Positions 24,301 to 34,357 of a DNA stretch of 64,000 nt are shown here, piece after piece. The stretch comes from Oryzias latipes. Its lineage: Eukaryota > Chordata > Actinopteri > Beloniformes > Adrianichthyidae. How positions within the stretch are numbered: the first letter of the stretch is position 1; every line of letters starts with the position of its first letter. Position numbers and translations under genes: made by a program. The notes under the pieces are model-generated. The model was not told where the DNA came from, searched no databases, and saw nothing but the letters and a program-made list of their open reading frames with translations. The stretch spans positions 15,182,536-15,246,535 of the forward strand of contig NC_019860.2 in the NCBI RefSeq assembly GCF_002234675.1. Direction: 5' to 3'.

Positions 24301-27300
24301 ACCGCGTTGATAAACTTGACTTGCATCTCACTGTTAGATGGAAACTTAGGCAGGGTTTTCTGTAAGAGGGGAGGAAACCACAGGTAGACGCATTTCTTTT
24401 TCAAAGATATTCTGGCACTTGAGAGCTGCGGCTTACATCGATCTGGAGCTGGACCACAGCAGCAGCCACAAAAGCCATGGCAGCGAAAAACATGCCCACA
24501 GTGATTCTCCTCAGCGGACTGCAGACCACACAGACAAATCCACAGTTGTACCAAATGAAGTCTAACTTTATTGCAACGCATTTGTGTGAGAAAACAAACA
24601 GGAATGATAAAAAAAATGCTTTAACGAGCCTTAAAATGCACCTTTTTTGAGCATTACACAAATGCTCAAAAGTGAATCTTCAGTTGTTTCCTGAAGCTAC
24701 ATTCACGGCGCCCTCGGCAATGCGCGTTCAAGCGGCCACTTCTGAAAAGCCGATGTAGACGCGCCTTTCGGTCTTCCACGTTCAAAAGGCGCATTCACGA
24801 TTAGCTACGCACGTTTCTATCAACTTTTTCGGGCTCTACATATAAAAAAAAAAAAGGAAAATACTCTTCTGTACAACTTTACTATATATTTTCATCCAAA
24901 TCCCAACAATAACACTTGTTTGTAAATGCAAAATGTTCAAACTTACTTCTTATTTTTTCAGTTCCAATGTATTTTTTAACTTAAAACATAATTTTTTTAC
25001 AATCTAGTTCATGCGGTTTTTCCACTTTGTATTTATTCCAATTTAACTTAACACAATGATATTCATGGTAATTGTATAAAATCTATTGTTTTTTAAGTCA
25101 AAAATAAACAAATATATTCCAATAAAATCCTATAATATGCATTAAAACATCAATATACTCCAGGTCTATACAGTAAATCAAATGTTTTTGTTTAATCATC
25201 TATTCACTGCAGGTAACTAGTGACTTTAATCGTATTTAATATTTAATGAGTTAGAACACAAAGAACATCAAAAATGTTACAATATTGAAATTGACTGAAA
25301 GAAAACTGCACATCAAACTCACGTGAAGTTCAACTTGCACTTGGAAATCAAAGGGTAAATGAGGGTATCCATGATGGGGACCAAAATCAAAATCAGGATT
25401 GGGTTGACGGTCTGGTGGAGACAAAAAAAAAAAGGATTACCTTAGATGTAGGTAATCTGTTTGTGTTAGTAGGAAGCTAGAGTGCCTCACCTGCATTTGG
25501 TCAGGCTGGATGGTCAATGCGCCCTGTTGAACAAAGAAAGATTGTCAATAAAACAAAGTATAACAAGTATATAAAGGTCTGAGTATAGAACAGCAGAGAT
25601 GATACGTACAAAATCCCCATCCATGGTTGTGGCCTGCAGGGTCCATCTGGATCCCTGTGGGTCAGAGCAGAGCTTAGTTCTTCTGTTGCATTGTGCTCCC
25701 ACTACCATGCAGAAATGCCCACAAGTTCCTTTTTGCAAGTCACCAATTCATTCGTTTCGAGTCCATTTGAAGTCCAGGGTCTTTGGACAAAAGTTCAAGT
25801 CAAGTTTAAAGTCTTTGGAAACGAGTCCAACTTTATTCTCTAGTCTTTTGTCATCAGTCCAAGTCAAGTCTCAAATCTTTGGTCCCAAGTCTAAGTCAGT
25901 TAAAAATCTTTAGAAATGAGTCCAAGGCCGTTTTTAAGTCTTTGGTCATAAGTCGCTTCTCCTCCACATCGAGAGGATCCAGTTGAGGATGCTAGGGCAT
26001 CTAGTACAGATGCTTCCTGGACGCCTCCCTGGGGAGGTTTTCCAGGGATGTCCCACTAGGTGGAAGCCCCGGGGATGACCCAGGACACGTTGGAGAGACT
26101 ACATCTCTCAGCTGGCCTGGGAACGCCTCGGGGTTCCACCAGAGGAGCTGGTGGAAGTGGCCTAGGTGAGGGAAGTCTGGGCATCATTGCATAGACTGCT
26201 GCCCCCATGACCCAGACCCATAAGCAGAAGATGGATGGATGGATGGATGGATGGATGGATGGATGGATGGATGGATGGATGGATGGATGGATGGATGGAT
26301 GGATGGATGGATGGATGGTCATAACTCATAGTCAGTTACAAGTACAACAAGTACAGTGCCAGGTTCCAGTCTTTAAACAGGTATTCAAGTCGAGTCTCAA
26401 GCCTTTGGTTACAAGTCTATATCAGTTTAAAGTCTTTAGACACGAGTCCAAAGCAATTTTTAAGTCATTGGTCACAAGTCAAACTCCATTCTCCATTCTT
26501 TTGTCAGAAGTAAACTCATGTTTCAAATCTTTAGAAATGACTCCGATTCAAGTCCCAATTCTCTGGCACAAGACCAAGTCAGTTTAAAGTCTTAGGATGT
26601 GAGTTCAAGTCCATTCTCAAGTCTTTGGTAATAAGTTCTAGTCAAGTCTTGACTCAGTGGTATAAACCGTTGTCACTAGTCACAAAGTTGATTTGAGCTT
26701 TGTCACAAACTATCAGCATGTCCTTTGAAAAAGTAGTTAGGACACATAGAGAGGTATTTTTCCTATTTCTACAAGCGGGGCAAAATTATTAACTACAAAG
26801 AAAAAAGAAAAACAATCCGAAAGTGAAGTTCTTCAGGCAAAATAGCTAAAAAGAAGGAAATAAAAGTCGTCACAAGTCCAAAAGTTCAGGTTTTGCGTAA
26901 TAGTCACCGTCTTTGCAAACACAAATAGAGAAATGACCATCTTGTACAAAACGTACCTGCTGGTCAAAGAGAGCCCAGAACATAGGCAGAGGGATGTAGA
27001 GGAACAGCACCTTCAGCACCATTTTCACCTGAGCAATCAGGAGTTTCTAAGGCAAAGCAGAAGGAGACTTTTTAGATTCAGACGCCCATCTTTGCATGTG
27101 TCTGTGTAGTGGTATTGTTCTCACATCGTATTTCTCATCAGCCCAGTCCATCCAATGTTCTCTCTTGGGGTACTGAGAAGAGCGATGTCTGAAGCGGTTC
27201 TTGATAGCAAACTGAAGTCAGCAGAAAAACAGATGTTCACGTAACATCTGAGATGTCCGCTGATCTCATTTGACATGGTTGGTGTGGACTTACGCCAATG

Positions 27301-30300
27301 CATTTGGTAACTTTCACCATGATGTTGCCCTGTGGCGCCGTTTTATGGTACATACCACTGCCGACGATGAACACAACTGCAAAGATGCATTACCAATTAA
27401 CGTTGTGTTGACAAGAATAACATCTGGAACCGGTGTTCTGTTAGAGCCAGTGGAGTCCTTACTTAGAGCAACCGCCATGAGAGCAGCAGGTACTCCAAAA
27501 GCCAGAGGGTAGCACTGTTGCTGAGTGTGAATACCACACTCCTGACCTGAAAACCAGCAAACACACCCCCTTTACCACCTCCCTGTAGCAGTCAGAGGTA
27601 CTAAAGAGTGTCTAGATGTCTGCTATACCTCTGAGAATGGGTGTGATGATGGTGGACAGCAGGCTGCCTGCATTGATGGACAGGTAGAAGATGGAGAAGA
27701 AGGTGCCTCTTTGCTTCTCCTGTGAAAATCAGTAAAAGAAAGAGTAGAGTCTCACATTGGGTAGGGTCACGAAACTCGATTATCATTTATTGCCAACAGG
27801 TTCACGGAGAAATCTTTGACCCCTACCTTGAACTGAGCCATAAAGTCGTACAGGGAACTTTGCTTGTGGGTATCAGTTAATAAACGACTAATGAAAACAG
27901 AGAAACGTGGAGCGCTGATAAGGCGCGACTGATGTCTGAGAGGGGAGGCTTTAATTGCTGCCTCTGAACACGAGCGTGTGCACTAGCGTGTGTGTTTACA
28001 CGAGGCCGAATCTCAGAGGAAGCTTAGCGACGATTGGCAGCACGGCGAGAAACTCCAGATTGTGTTTCTTCCTTCCCGGTTCTGGTTGTAGCGTTACGTG
28101 GACTGTTGCCCCGGTGACAACTTGTCCAAGTCATTCAGATGTTTATGCAGTTTCTAAAGACAGCATTACGTGTATGTGAGACGGAGAATTCAATTATAAA
28201 GTAAAGATGGCAGTAACGCACAAAACTACTATGAGATAACAAAAGAAGAAAACTAAGACTATCCCCGAAAGCAGATGCTACTCTTTAGCTGGGTTAATCC
28301 TTTAACACCGGAGCTTTAGCTCCACTGTTTCCATTCTTTCGACTGCCGTAACTCTTAAACCGTTTACACAATCAGCATAAATAAGCCGATTACGCCATTT
28401 TACGCCCCTATGCAACACTTTACGTTAGTAATGTAGCGGTGCAAAGCTGAAATGAAAAGCTGCCTTTCTCTGCATCGGAATCAGCTGATTCAAGTTAAAT
28501 CCGTCAATAGTCGAAGAGTTATGCTAGGTCAAAGAGTGTGTTATCTAGCTATCACCGGTGACATCTCCAGTATAAAAGGGTTAAATAAAAATAATTGTTT
28601 CTTTTCGTATTCTAGCTAAAACACTAAAAAAGTACAATATAAACAAGGCAGAAATTACGTTTTATGGTCGATTCATTGTTGTTTTTTAAGCTGAGAACCA
28701 CTTTTAAACTGCAACCACTATTATTTAAACCAAAGATTACTCTTTCAGTTAAGATCAATGGCTATGTTTAAAAAAAAACATTTATGATACCAAGCCAAAA
28801 TGTTTTTCTTTTTCAAATCTGGATATGGTAATCAACCTTTTTATTAAATTTGGGTTTCAAACATATTCAGGTGTTTACTTGTCATACCTAGTCCCAATTC
28901 TATCTTGATGTTACATTTAAGAATAAAAAATAAAAGCTTTTTTAAAGCTTCAAATTTATCTGAATGGGCTTTAAAATGAATAGTTTTTAAAGTGATATAA
29001 AATATTGGATTTCATATTCTGATTTGTAGGAAATGACACCAACATTATTTTTTTACTTCTTTTTCCATCTGCAAACTCTAACTAGAAATATCAAATTCGA
29101 TCTGAAAATGAGTAATAATAAATAACTAAATGAAAAAATGTTAGAAGTCAAAGATCTGTGAATGAGTTCTGCTGTGTCTTTATCTTCACTTTTTAGTGTT
29201 TGTGTTAGAAAAACGTTTCTTTTTTTTTTTTTTAATAACCTGGTGATCTTCAAACTGGTCTCCCCCGAAAGCGGCCACGCAGGGTTTGATGCCCCCGGTA
29301 CCCAGCGCGATGAGGAGCAGCCCCACCATGGACAGCGCTCTGAGAGGTTGAAACGAGCACACAGAGTTAAGACAAGCCACCCGCTCGGGCGTGTGTCACG
29401 TGTCGGTGTGCGTTGGGCTCACACGTGGAAGGTCATGTTGTCGGGGGTGCCATCCTTGTTCGTGTCGGTGATGTCATGGATGGCACTTATGGCCAAGACG
29501 ACCTGGCCCAGCGTGTAAACGATGGACAGGTAAACAATGGTCCTGCACAGAGAGAGTCAGGCGTGAAACAGGCGTACAGCGGCGCAGATAAGATGGACAA
29601 GGGTCAGGATGCCAGAGATGATAACAAAAGACTTTCTCATAGAGATCTCATGTGTAAGACATATTTATCTGATGTATTTTTGATGATGTGTGACGAAAAT
29701 ACAAAAACTCGAAGACCAACTTGAACTTTCCGAGCCACGAGTCGGCGATGATGGCGCCGAGGATAGGGGTCAGGTAGCAGAGAGCCACAAAGGTGTGGTA
29801 GATGGTGGTGGCAAAGTCATCGTCCCATCTCAGGAAGTACTTGAAGTACAACACAAGCACAGCTGCACACAGTAGAAGGGCAAAGGTTACACTTTCATCC
29901 TCCATTTTCCTTTAAAAACATAGTTTGCAGGTCATTTTTGATCACTCTTGGTGTAACATTTGTAAATTGTTTCTTTAAAGTCACTCTTTTTCTTCGTTTT
30001 TACAACTTATTATAAAAGATTTGGACATTTGAATGAAAAAATAACAGATTATTGATTGAAATTGCATTAAATCGAACAGTTAAACAAACCACAACTGTCT
30101 CAAACTTAAACTGAATTAAGTCGATACTTGCATGTTTTTGCAAATTCCTCTTAAATTCTAACATTCTAAATATTAAGTGTTCTTTTTTTTGTTAATTTAC
30201 ACCAAAGTGAGAAAATATGAGGTCATTTGCTCCCATTTCAGAAAATACTAAAGCAAAGAAAGATAGAACTGTTTTCTTTTTGTTAAATTATCTTTTTTTT

Positions 30301-30861
30301 TAGCACAAAACTTAAAAAAAGTAGCTTTAGACTAATCAAAAATAAAGATTTTATTTATCTGAGCAGCTAGAAACAGAATTATTTTTAATTTTTTATTATT
30401 TGTAGAATTTTGGACAGATGGAACCCATAATGCAACTCGGATATCAGGATACCAGATCTCACCTCTCATGCCATAGTAGGAGAAACGCTCGCAGAACTCA
30501 TTGATCACGATGAAAAAGATGCTTATAGGATAACCGCAGACTTTAGGCTGGATGAGAGGAACATAGATGATCAGAATTTTGCAGTTTTAAAGACATGAAA
30601 TGTAAAACTTTATATCCAGTCTTACACTCTTCTTCTTGGGCTTCTTGTGTTCTTCTTTATCTGCAGAGATAAATCAGTCAAAAGTTATTCTTTCTCATCA
30701 CAGATGCAGGTAGACATGGCAAACTTTTTTGTAAAAATAACAATATTATAAAGGTCTGTGAAGCTTTCTTTTGTTTGAACATGTAATAACCCATAAATCT
30801 ACATTAAATCATTAAGGAAAAAGTGAAATGTGGGTTCCTCGAAGCGCTCCTCACCTGCCAT
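21352..30861 (-). CDS. slc15a1: SLC15A1 / PEPT1, proton-coupled oligopeptide transporter, complete
   Basis: Coding exons in transcript order: 30855-30861, 30626-30660, 30463-30547, 29721-29862, 29423-29542, 29240-29339, 27629-27719, 27463-27546, 27294-27376, 27125-27211, 26957-27046, 25610-25654, 25491-25523, 25323-25411, 24437-24518, 24243-24359, 24027-24164, 23906-23952, 22946-23053, 22750-22864, 22542-22679, 22339-22446, 21352-21606. They sum to 732 codons plus TGA (human is 708, also 23 exons as I recall). Family marks: ExxER motif (Glu31, Glu34, Arg35), His65 matching human His57, the PTR2 signatures [14 protein letters not shown] and [14 protein letters not shown], and Glu598 matching human Glu595. 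A large extracellular domain lies between TM9 and TM10 (roughly 395-575), the most diverged part. The C-tail is Ser/Asp/Glu-rich. It imports di- and tripeptides with protons at the intestinal brush border. The intron after 23906 uses a GC donor. Teleosts carry two copies (a, b); which one this is stays open. Confidence 0.96.
21875..22094. mobile_element. MITE family B copy in last slc15a1 intron
   Basis: Inverted-orientation relative of 16417-16629. The right end keeps the full AGCACAAGGGTTAA; the left end reads TTAGCCCTTGTGCTAT, one substitution from the perfect repeat. It lies in the intron between coding exons 22339-22446 and 21352-21606. Confidence 0.8.
24697..24846 (-). mobile_element. 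MITE family A fragment, slc15a1 intron
   Basis: It starts AAGCTACATTCACGGCG, a close match to the inverted right terminus of the 16308-17107 element, followed by the subterminal GCGTTCAAGCGGCCACTTC block. It is truncated after about 150 bases. Confidence 0.6.
25745..25960. repeat. Degenerate minisatellite, left part
   Basis: Imperfect tandem copies of a unit of roughly 25-30 bases built on AAGTCTTTGGTCACAAGTCCAA-like phrases. The same repeat resumes at 26325-26660 after a non-LTR retrotransposon tail, so the array appears to have been split by insertion. It lies in a slc15a1 intron. Confidence 0.7.
25955..26230 (+). mobile_element. 5'-truncated non-LTR retrotransposon 3' end (Rex-type)
   Basis: The segment encodes, with frameshifts, the C-terminal Arg/Pro-rich end of a fish non-LTR reverse transcriptase (blocks resembling [27 protein letters not shown]). 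It runs directly into GATG tandem repeats at 26231. Rex3 elements are known to end in GATG repeats, so a Rex/RTE assignment is likely but not proven. Confidence 0.65.
26231..26318 (+). repeat. (ATGG)22 microsatellite at retrotransposon tail
   Basis: Twenty-two perfect tetranucleotide units following the non-LTR 3' end. Open frames of repeated Met-Asp-Gly-Trp or His-Pro-Ser-Ile residues across it are artefacts of the repeat. Confidence 0.97.
26325..26660. repeat. Degenerate minisatellite, right part
   Basis: Continuation of the array at 25745-25960, with units such as AAGTCTTTAGACACGAGTCCAA and AAGTCCATTCTCAAGTCTTT. The GAGTCCAA..GTCAAG phrase also occurs in the 21-bp array at 63872-64000. 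Confidence 0.7.
28293..28584. mobile_element. MITE family C copy, slc15a1 intron
   Basis: Terminal inverted repeats: left TTAATCCTTTAACACCGGAG, right reads TTTAACCCTTTTATACTGGAG on the minus strand. A family hallmark is an internal inverted core with GCAAAGCTG and AATCAGCTGATTC flanked by AAACCGTTTACACAATCA. Related copies are at 35027-35300, 39090-39340, 13750-13920, 57180-57310 and 60660-61465. Confidence 0.65.
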
Positions 30862-31060
30862 GGTTGCTGGACGTGTCAACTCTGGACCTTCAATCCCTCG
30901 ACTGAACCTTTAAAGCGATTTCAAAACCAGTCGAGTCCGCCTCCTTAACATCCGAAGGCACCAGGATGGACGGAGGGCCATCGCGAATCCTTTATGTAAC
31001 CTTCCCATCTAGCCTGGAGGACCCGCCCACCGATGCTGGACTGTTGAACTTTGCAGATTC
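30862..31060 (-). promoter_or_regulatory. slc15a1: slc15a1 proximal promoter and 5' UTR
   Basis: On the minus strand a TATA-like ACATAAAGG lies about 130 bases before the ATG and would place the cap site near 30965. The plus-strand TTTATG at the same spot also fits a CDX-type site, and TTGAACTTTGCA (31044-31055) resembles an HNF4 CAAAGTTCA site. CDX2 is a reported regulator of mammalian PEPT1; the use of these sites here is inference. Confidence 0.4.
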
Positions 31061-31334
31061 AGACCCAACACCTTCACGCGTGCAAGTCACCCTTATTTTC
31101 ACTCTGCTGCACATTCTCCACACCTTTATCACCCAAACCATCATGAGGGTGCGACTGATTACTTTATGGCTTTGGGAAAGCTCCATCAGGTGGGGAGGAG
31201 GAAATCTGCCCCAAAACAAAAAGCTCGGATGACAGTAGTGACAACGGCAGCTGTTAATAGTTAAAAGTGGAATGATTCCTTGTAAAATACACTTTAAAGT
31301 TCCACACTTGGTCCATTTCAATGCGTTCCCAGTA

Positions 31335-31520
31335 GTCTTTTAGCTCTGATTATGCCGTTTTTTAGCCTGAATTAAAAAAACCTGTGTTGTTTTCTAAGAC
31401 ATAGCGTCTGCAGAGCGGCAGTAGTAGTTCATTAGAAATTTGCCGTTGGAGCAGAGCCACCCCGCTAACTGAGAGCTCTCTGTTTACACGCTCTCTCAGT
31501 ATAGCTTACAGCCCCCCCCC
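31335..31520. mobile_element. Fragment of MITE family D
   Basis: Shares the blocks GAGAGCTCTCTGTTTACACGCTCTC and AGCTTACAGCCCC with the complete element at 53861-54276, in reverse orientation. Ends not resolved. Confidence 0.45.
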
Positions 31521-31689
31521 CCAACCTAACATTACCTGTGCAACAAAAACGGCGTGCACAACGATGGAAGGAGCGTATTTTTTACGTCACAAATATGGCA
31601 TTTTTTTGTCTGCTCCTGATTTTAATAAAAAATTACTGAGAAATGCAATTCTAAGCTTTTTTTTTGCTTTTTTTTTATACATTGGGGCA

Positions 31690-32340
31690 AAATGGCACCT
31701 GTTTGAACTGGTTATCTATATAAAAGACACCTGTCCACAACCTCAAACAGTCACACTCCAAACTCCACTGTGGCCAAGACCAAAGAGCTGTCTTAGGACA
31801 CCAGAAACCAAATTGTTTACCTGCACCAGACTGGAAAAACTGAATCTGCAAGTGGTAAGCAGCTTGGTGTGAAGAAATCAACTCAAGGAGTAATTTTTAG
31901 GAAATGGAAGACATGCAACACCACTGATAATCTCCTCCATCTGGGGCTGCCCGCAAGATCTCACCCCGTGGGGTCAGAATGATCACAAGAACAGTGAGAA
32001 AAAATATGACCTGCAAAAGAGAGCTGGGACCAAAGTAACAAAGGCTACCATCAGTAACACATTACGCCGCCTGGGACTCAAACCCTGCAGTGCCAGACGT
32101 GTCCCCCTGCTAAAACCAGTACATGTGCAGATGTGTAAAGTTTGCTAAAGAGCGTTTGGAGGACCCAGAAGAGGATTGGGAGAATGTTCTATGGTCAGAT
32201 GAAACCAAAATAGAACTTTTTGGTAAGAACTTGACTCAGCGTGTTTGGAGGAGAGAGAATGCTGAGTTACATCCAAAGAACACAGCATCTACTGTAAAGC
32301 ATGGGGGTGGAAACATCATGCTTGGGGACAGTTTTTCAGC
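31690..32340 (+). pseudogene. Tc1-like transposase remnant, broken
   Basis: Homology to Tc1/mariner transposase runs through several frames: an N-terminal helix-turn-helix region near 31760-31930, a middle part near 32040-32120, and the catalytic region in one frame from 32123. That frame has [20 protein letters not shown], in which the Asp of WSDET is the second catalytic acidic residue, then a KHGGGNIM block. Frameshifts and stops separate the parts and the C-terminal Glu region is missing. No terminal repeats were located. It sits in the intergenic space between slc15a1 and dock9. Confidence 0.85.
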
Positions 32341-33277
32341 AAAGAGACCAATGCGACTGATCCGTATAAAGGAAAGAAGGAATGAGGAATATATGGAGAA
32401 CTAATATCTCCATCATCAGGAAAGGCGAGTGGAACGTTAAAAACACAGAAAACCTGATTTTCATTGGAACAGGTCTCTAAGGAATCTACTTTTAGAAAAA
32501 AAAAGAGGACCAAAGAACTTCAGGCAGGTGCTTTTCAGATAAACTAAATCTTTAAACCCCTAAATAATAGCAGAGGTCAACACTTTTATTTTGGATCACG
32601 TGATCAACCACAAACTCAAAAAATGTTGGCTTTTTTTTTCCATCTGTAAAAGTTTTATAGTTTTGCTGCCTGAAACGATTCGAATAAAGTTGTTTTGAAA
32701 GTAATAAATAAATACCAAGCGTAGAGTTAAGTATTTAAAAATTCCTATTATATACTGTGCAGACATAGACATAATATACCTGGAAGATTGAGTCTGTTGC
32801 CTGGCAACTGATGCAGTGATAGAGTCACGTGCCGTCAGTCGAGAAACTCAACACCGGATCACGAATAATGGTTTGGTCCTTCTTGGATTACACTTAGATA
32901 ACAGTTCATCTCCATTTACTGCAACCACTCTGCTTACGAGATCAGAAAGGCTACCTGACCTGTTAAGATGTGAGATTAAGCAGGTTAACTCGCAGTAAAA
33001 AATGCATAAAGTTTCAATACCTGCGGTGTATAAATCCTCCCTGGATAACAGCAGACCATCGCTGCAGGTAATCACCCTTTACTGCTACCAGGTTTATCTA
33101 CCTGCACAGGTCATCATATGGTTAGAAAGACCACCAGACTTGCTTCTAGACCTCATAAACATAGAAAAACATTGCCCCCGTTAATATCTCCCCGCTGCAA
33201 TGGTACCACTTTTATATTTCTGTTTTCAGTTCATTCAGTTAAAATTGTTCCAATCCAACCCCCTCTTCAGTCATATC

Positions 33278-33331
33278 AGGTGTCCCCCAAGGCTCTGTCC
33301 TCAGCTCTCTACTTTTCACAATTTAACTCCT
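33278..33331 (+). pseudogene. Non-LTR reverse transcriptase fragment
   Basis: The plus frame reads SGVPQGSVLSSLLFTI then a stop. GVPQGS is the conserved motif preceding the catalytic region of non-LTR reverse transcriptases. Only this short block is recognisable; flanking frames are broken. Confidence 0.6.
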
Positions 33332-33536
33332 GCTGCTGAATTCTAGTTTTTTTTAATTCAATATCCAATTTTATTGTTAAGCCAATGACACACAGATATG
33401 TTTTATGCATTTTGTTTTTTATATTTTGTGTCAAAGTGTATTTTATTTTGTAAAAGTCCAAGGGTGTCCGGAAAAGGGGCTTTTTTAAATAAAACACATC
33501 ATTATTTGGATTGAAGACAAAAGTATTATCACAGAT

Positions 33537-33546
33537 TTTATTTATT
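33537..33546 (-). terminator. dock9: Tandem polyadenylation signal, dock9
   Basis: Two overlapping AATAAA hexamers on the minus strand, about 815 bases after the dock9 stop. Another AATAAA lies near 33690-33695. Which one is used cannot be told from sequence. Confidence 0.5.
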
Positions 33547-34357
33547 TGTATTTCTTATACATATTAAACATATTTACATGTTTTTATTGTTTCTTTTTAA
33601 CATTGTTGACAATAAAAAAAACAAAAAACGAAAAAAAGATCGGTGTGGAGTACAAACTGCCAGGCCGTCGCCTTGAATTGCACAACTGTTTTATTTTTTC
33701 TTTGGCAGGAATGATCTTTTGTGCAGCAGAATAATAATACAATAGAAAATATTGCACACTCTTATCATAAAACGGGGTAAAAACACTGTGGCTCTCTTGG
33801 CGTTTAGGTCCAGTATGCTTAAAAAAAAACAACAGTTTTTCCCAATTTGGTTCCAGTAGATAAAAAAAAAGTATCTGCTGTTAAAACTGAGCCCAAGTGG
33901 AAAAATGGAAGAAAAAAAAAAGTTTTTATCCATTCACCTCTTTAAATGACTGGGCCTTACATTGGTTTTACCAGCTTTTATAAGAAGGGGTTTTAGACAA
34001 ACAAAACTATATTTTAGATCGTCAGTCTGGGTCTATTTTCCATGGAAAATCCATTGATTATCCATGGAAAATCCATGGAAGTTCCATTGATAAGTGACCG
34101 AAATCTAACAAGATTACAAAACTGCCACGGATGTTAGAGTTGAAACTGTAGTCTCCATATCTATGCAGACTCTCATTCATCCAGGTTGGTTCCATTGTAG
34201 TAGGTTTAGGGGTTGTCATCTGGACCTGGACAGATGACAACCCCAGGAAACTGGGGGGGGAGAGAGAGAGCAAGAAAAGTAGCAACATTCTGTGTGAGTC
34301 TGTCCTTTTTGTTTTTTTAGATGCAACCTGCAGGCTCGATTCTGGTGTAAAATCCGA
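33547..34357 (-). other. dock9: dock9 3' UTR (inferred)
   Basis: Non-coding sequence between the dock9 stop and the candidate polyadenylation signals. It contains a short palindromic repeat of ATCCATGGAAAATCCATTG type at about 34040-34090 and a GA-rich stretch at 34259-34273. Confidence 0.5.

Noticed and set aside
23994..24581. A single 195-codon minus-strand protein
   Set aside because: The frame reads through intron sequence; only 24243-24359 and 24027-24164 are slc15a1 exons.
26056..26587. Open frames of repeated His-Pro-Ser-Ile or Met-Asp-Gly-Trp residues
   Set aside because: They are translations of the ATGG microsatellite.
34190..34252. An alternative last exon of dock9 after a C-rich acceptor-like tract, encoding 14 residues to a TAA
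   Set aside because: The acceptor lies next to a simple GA/C-rich repeat, the peptide has no match to DOCK9 tails, and the exon at 34358-34465 already supplies the conserved AISGTP tail and stop.
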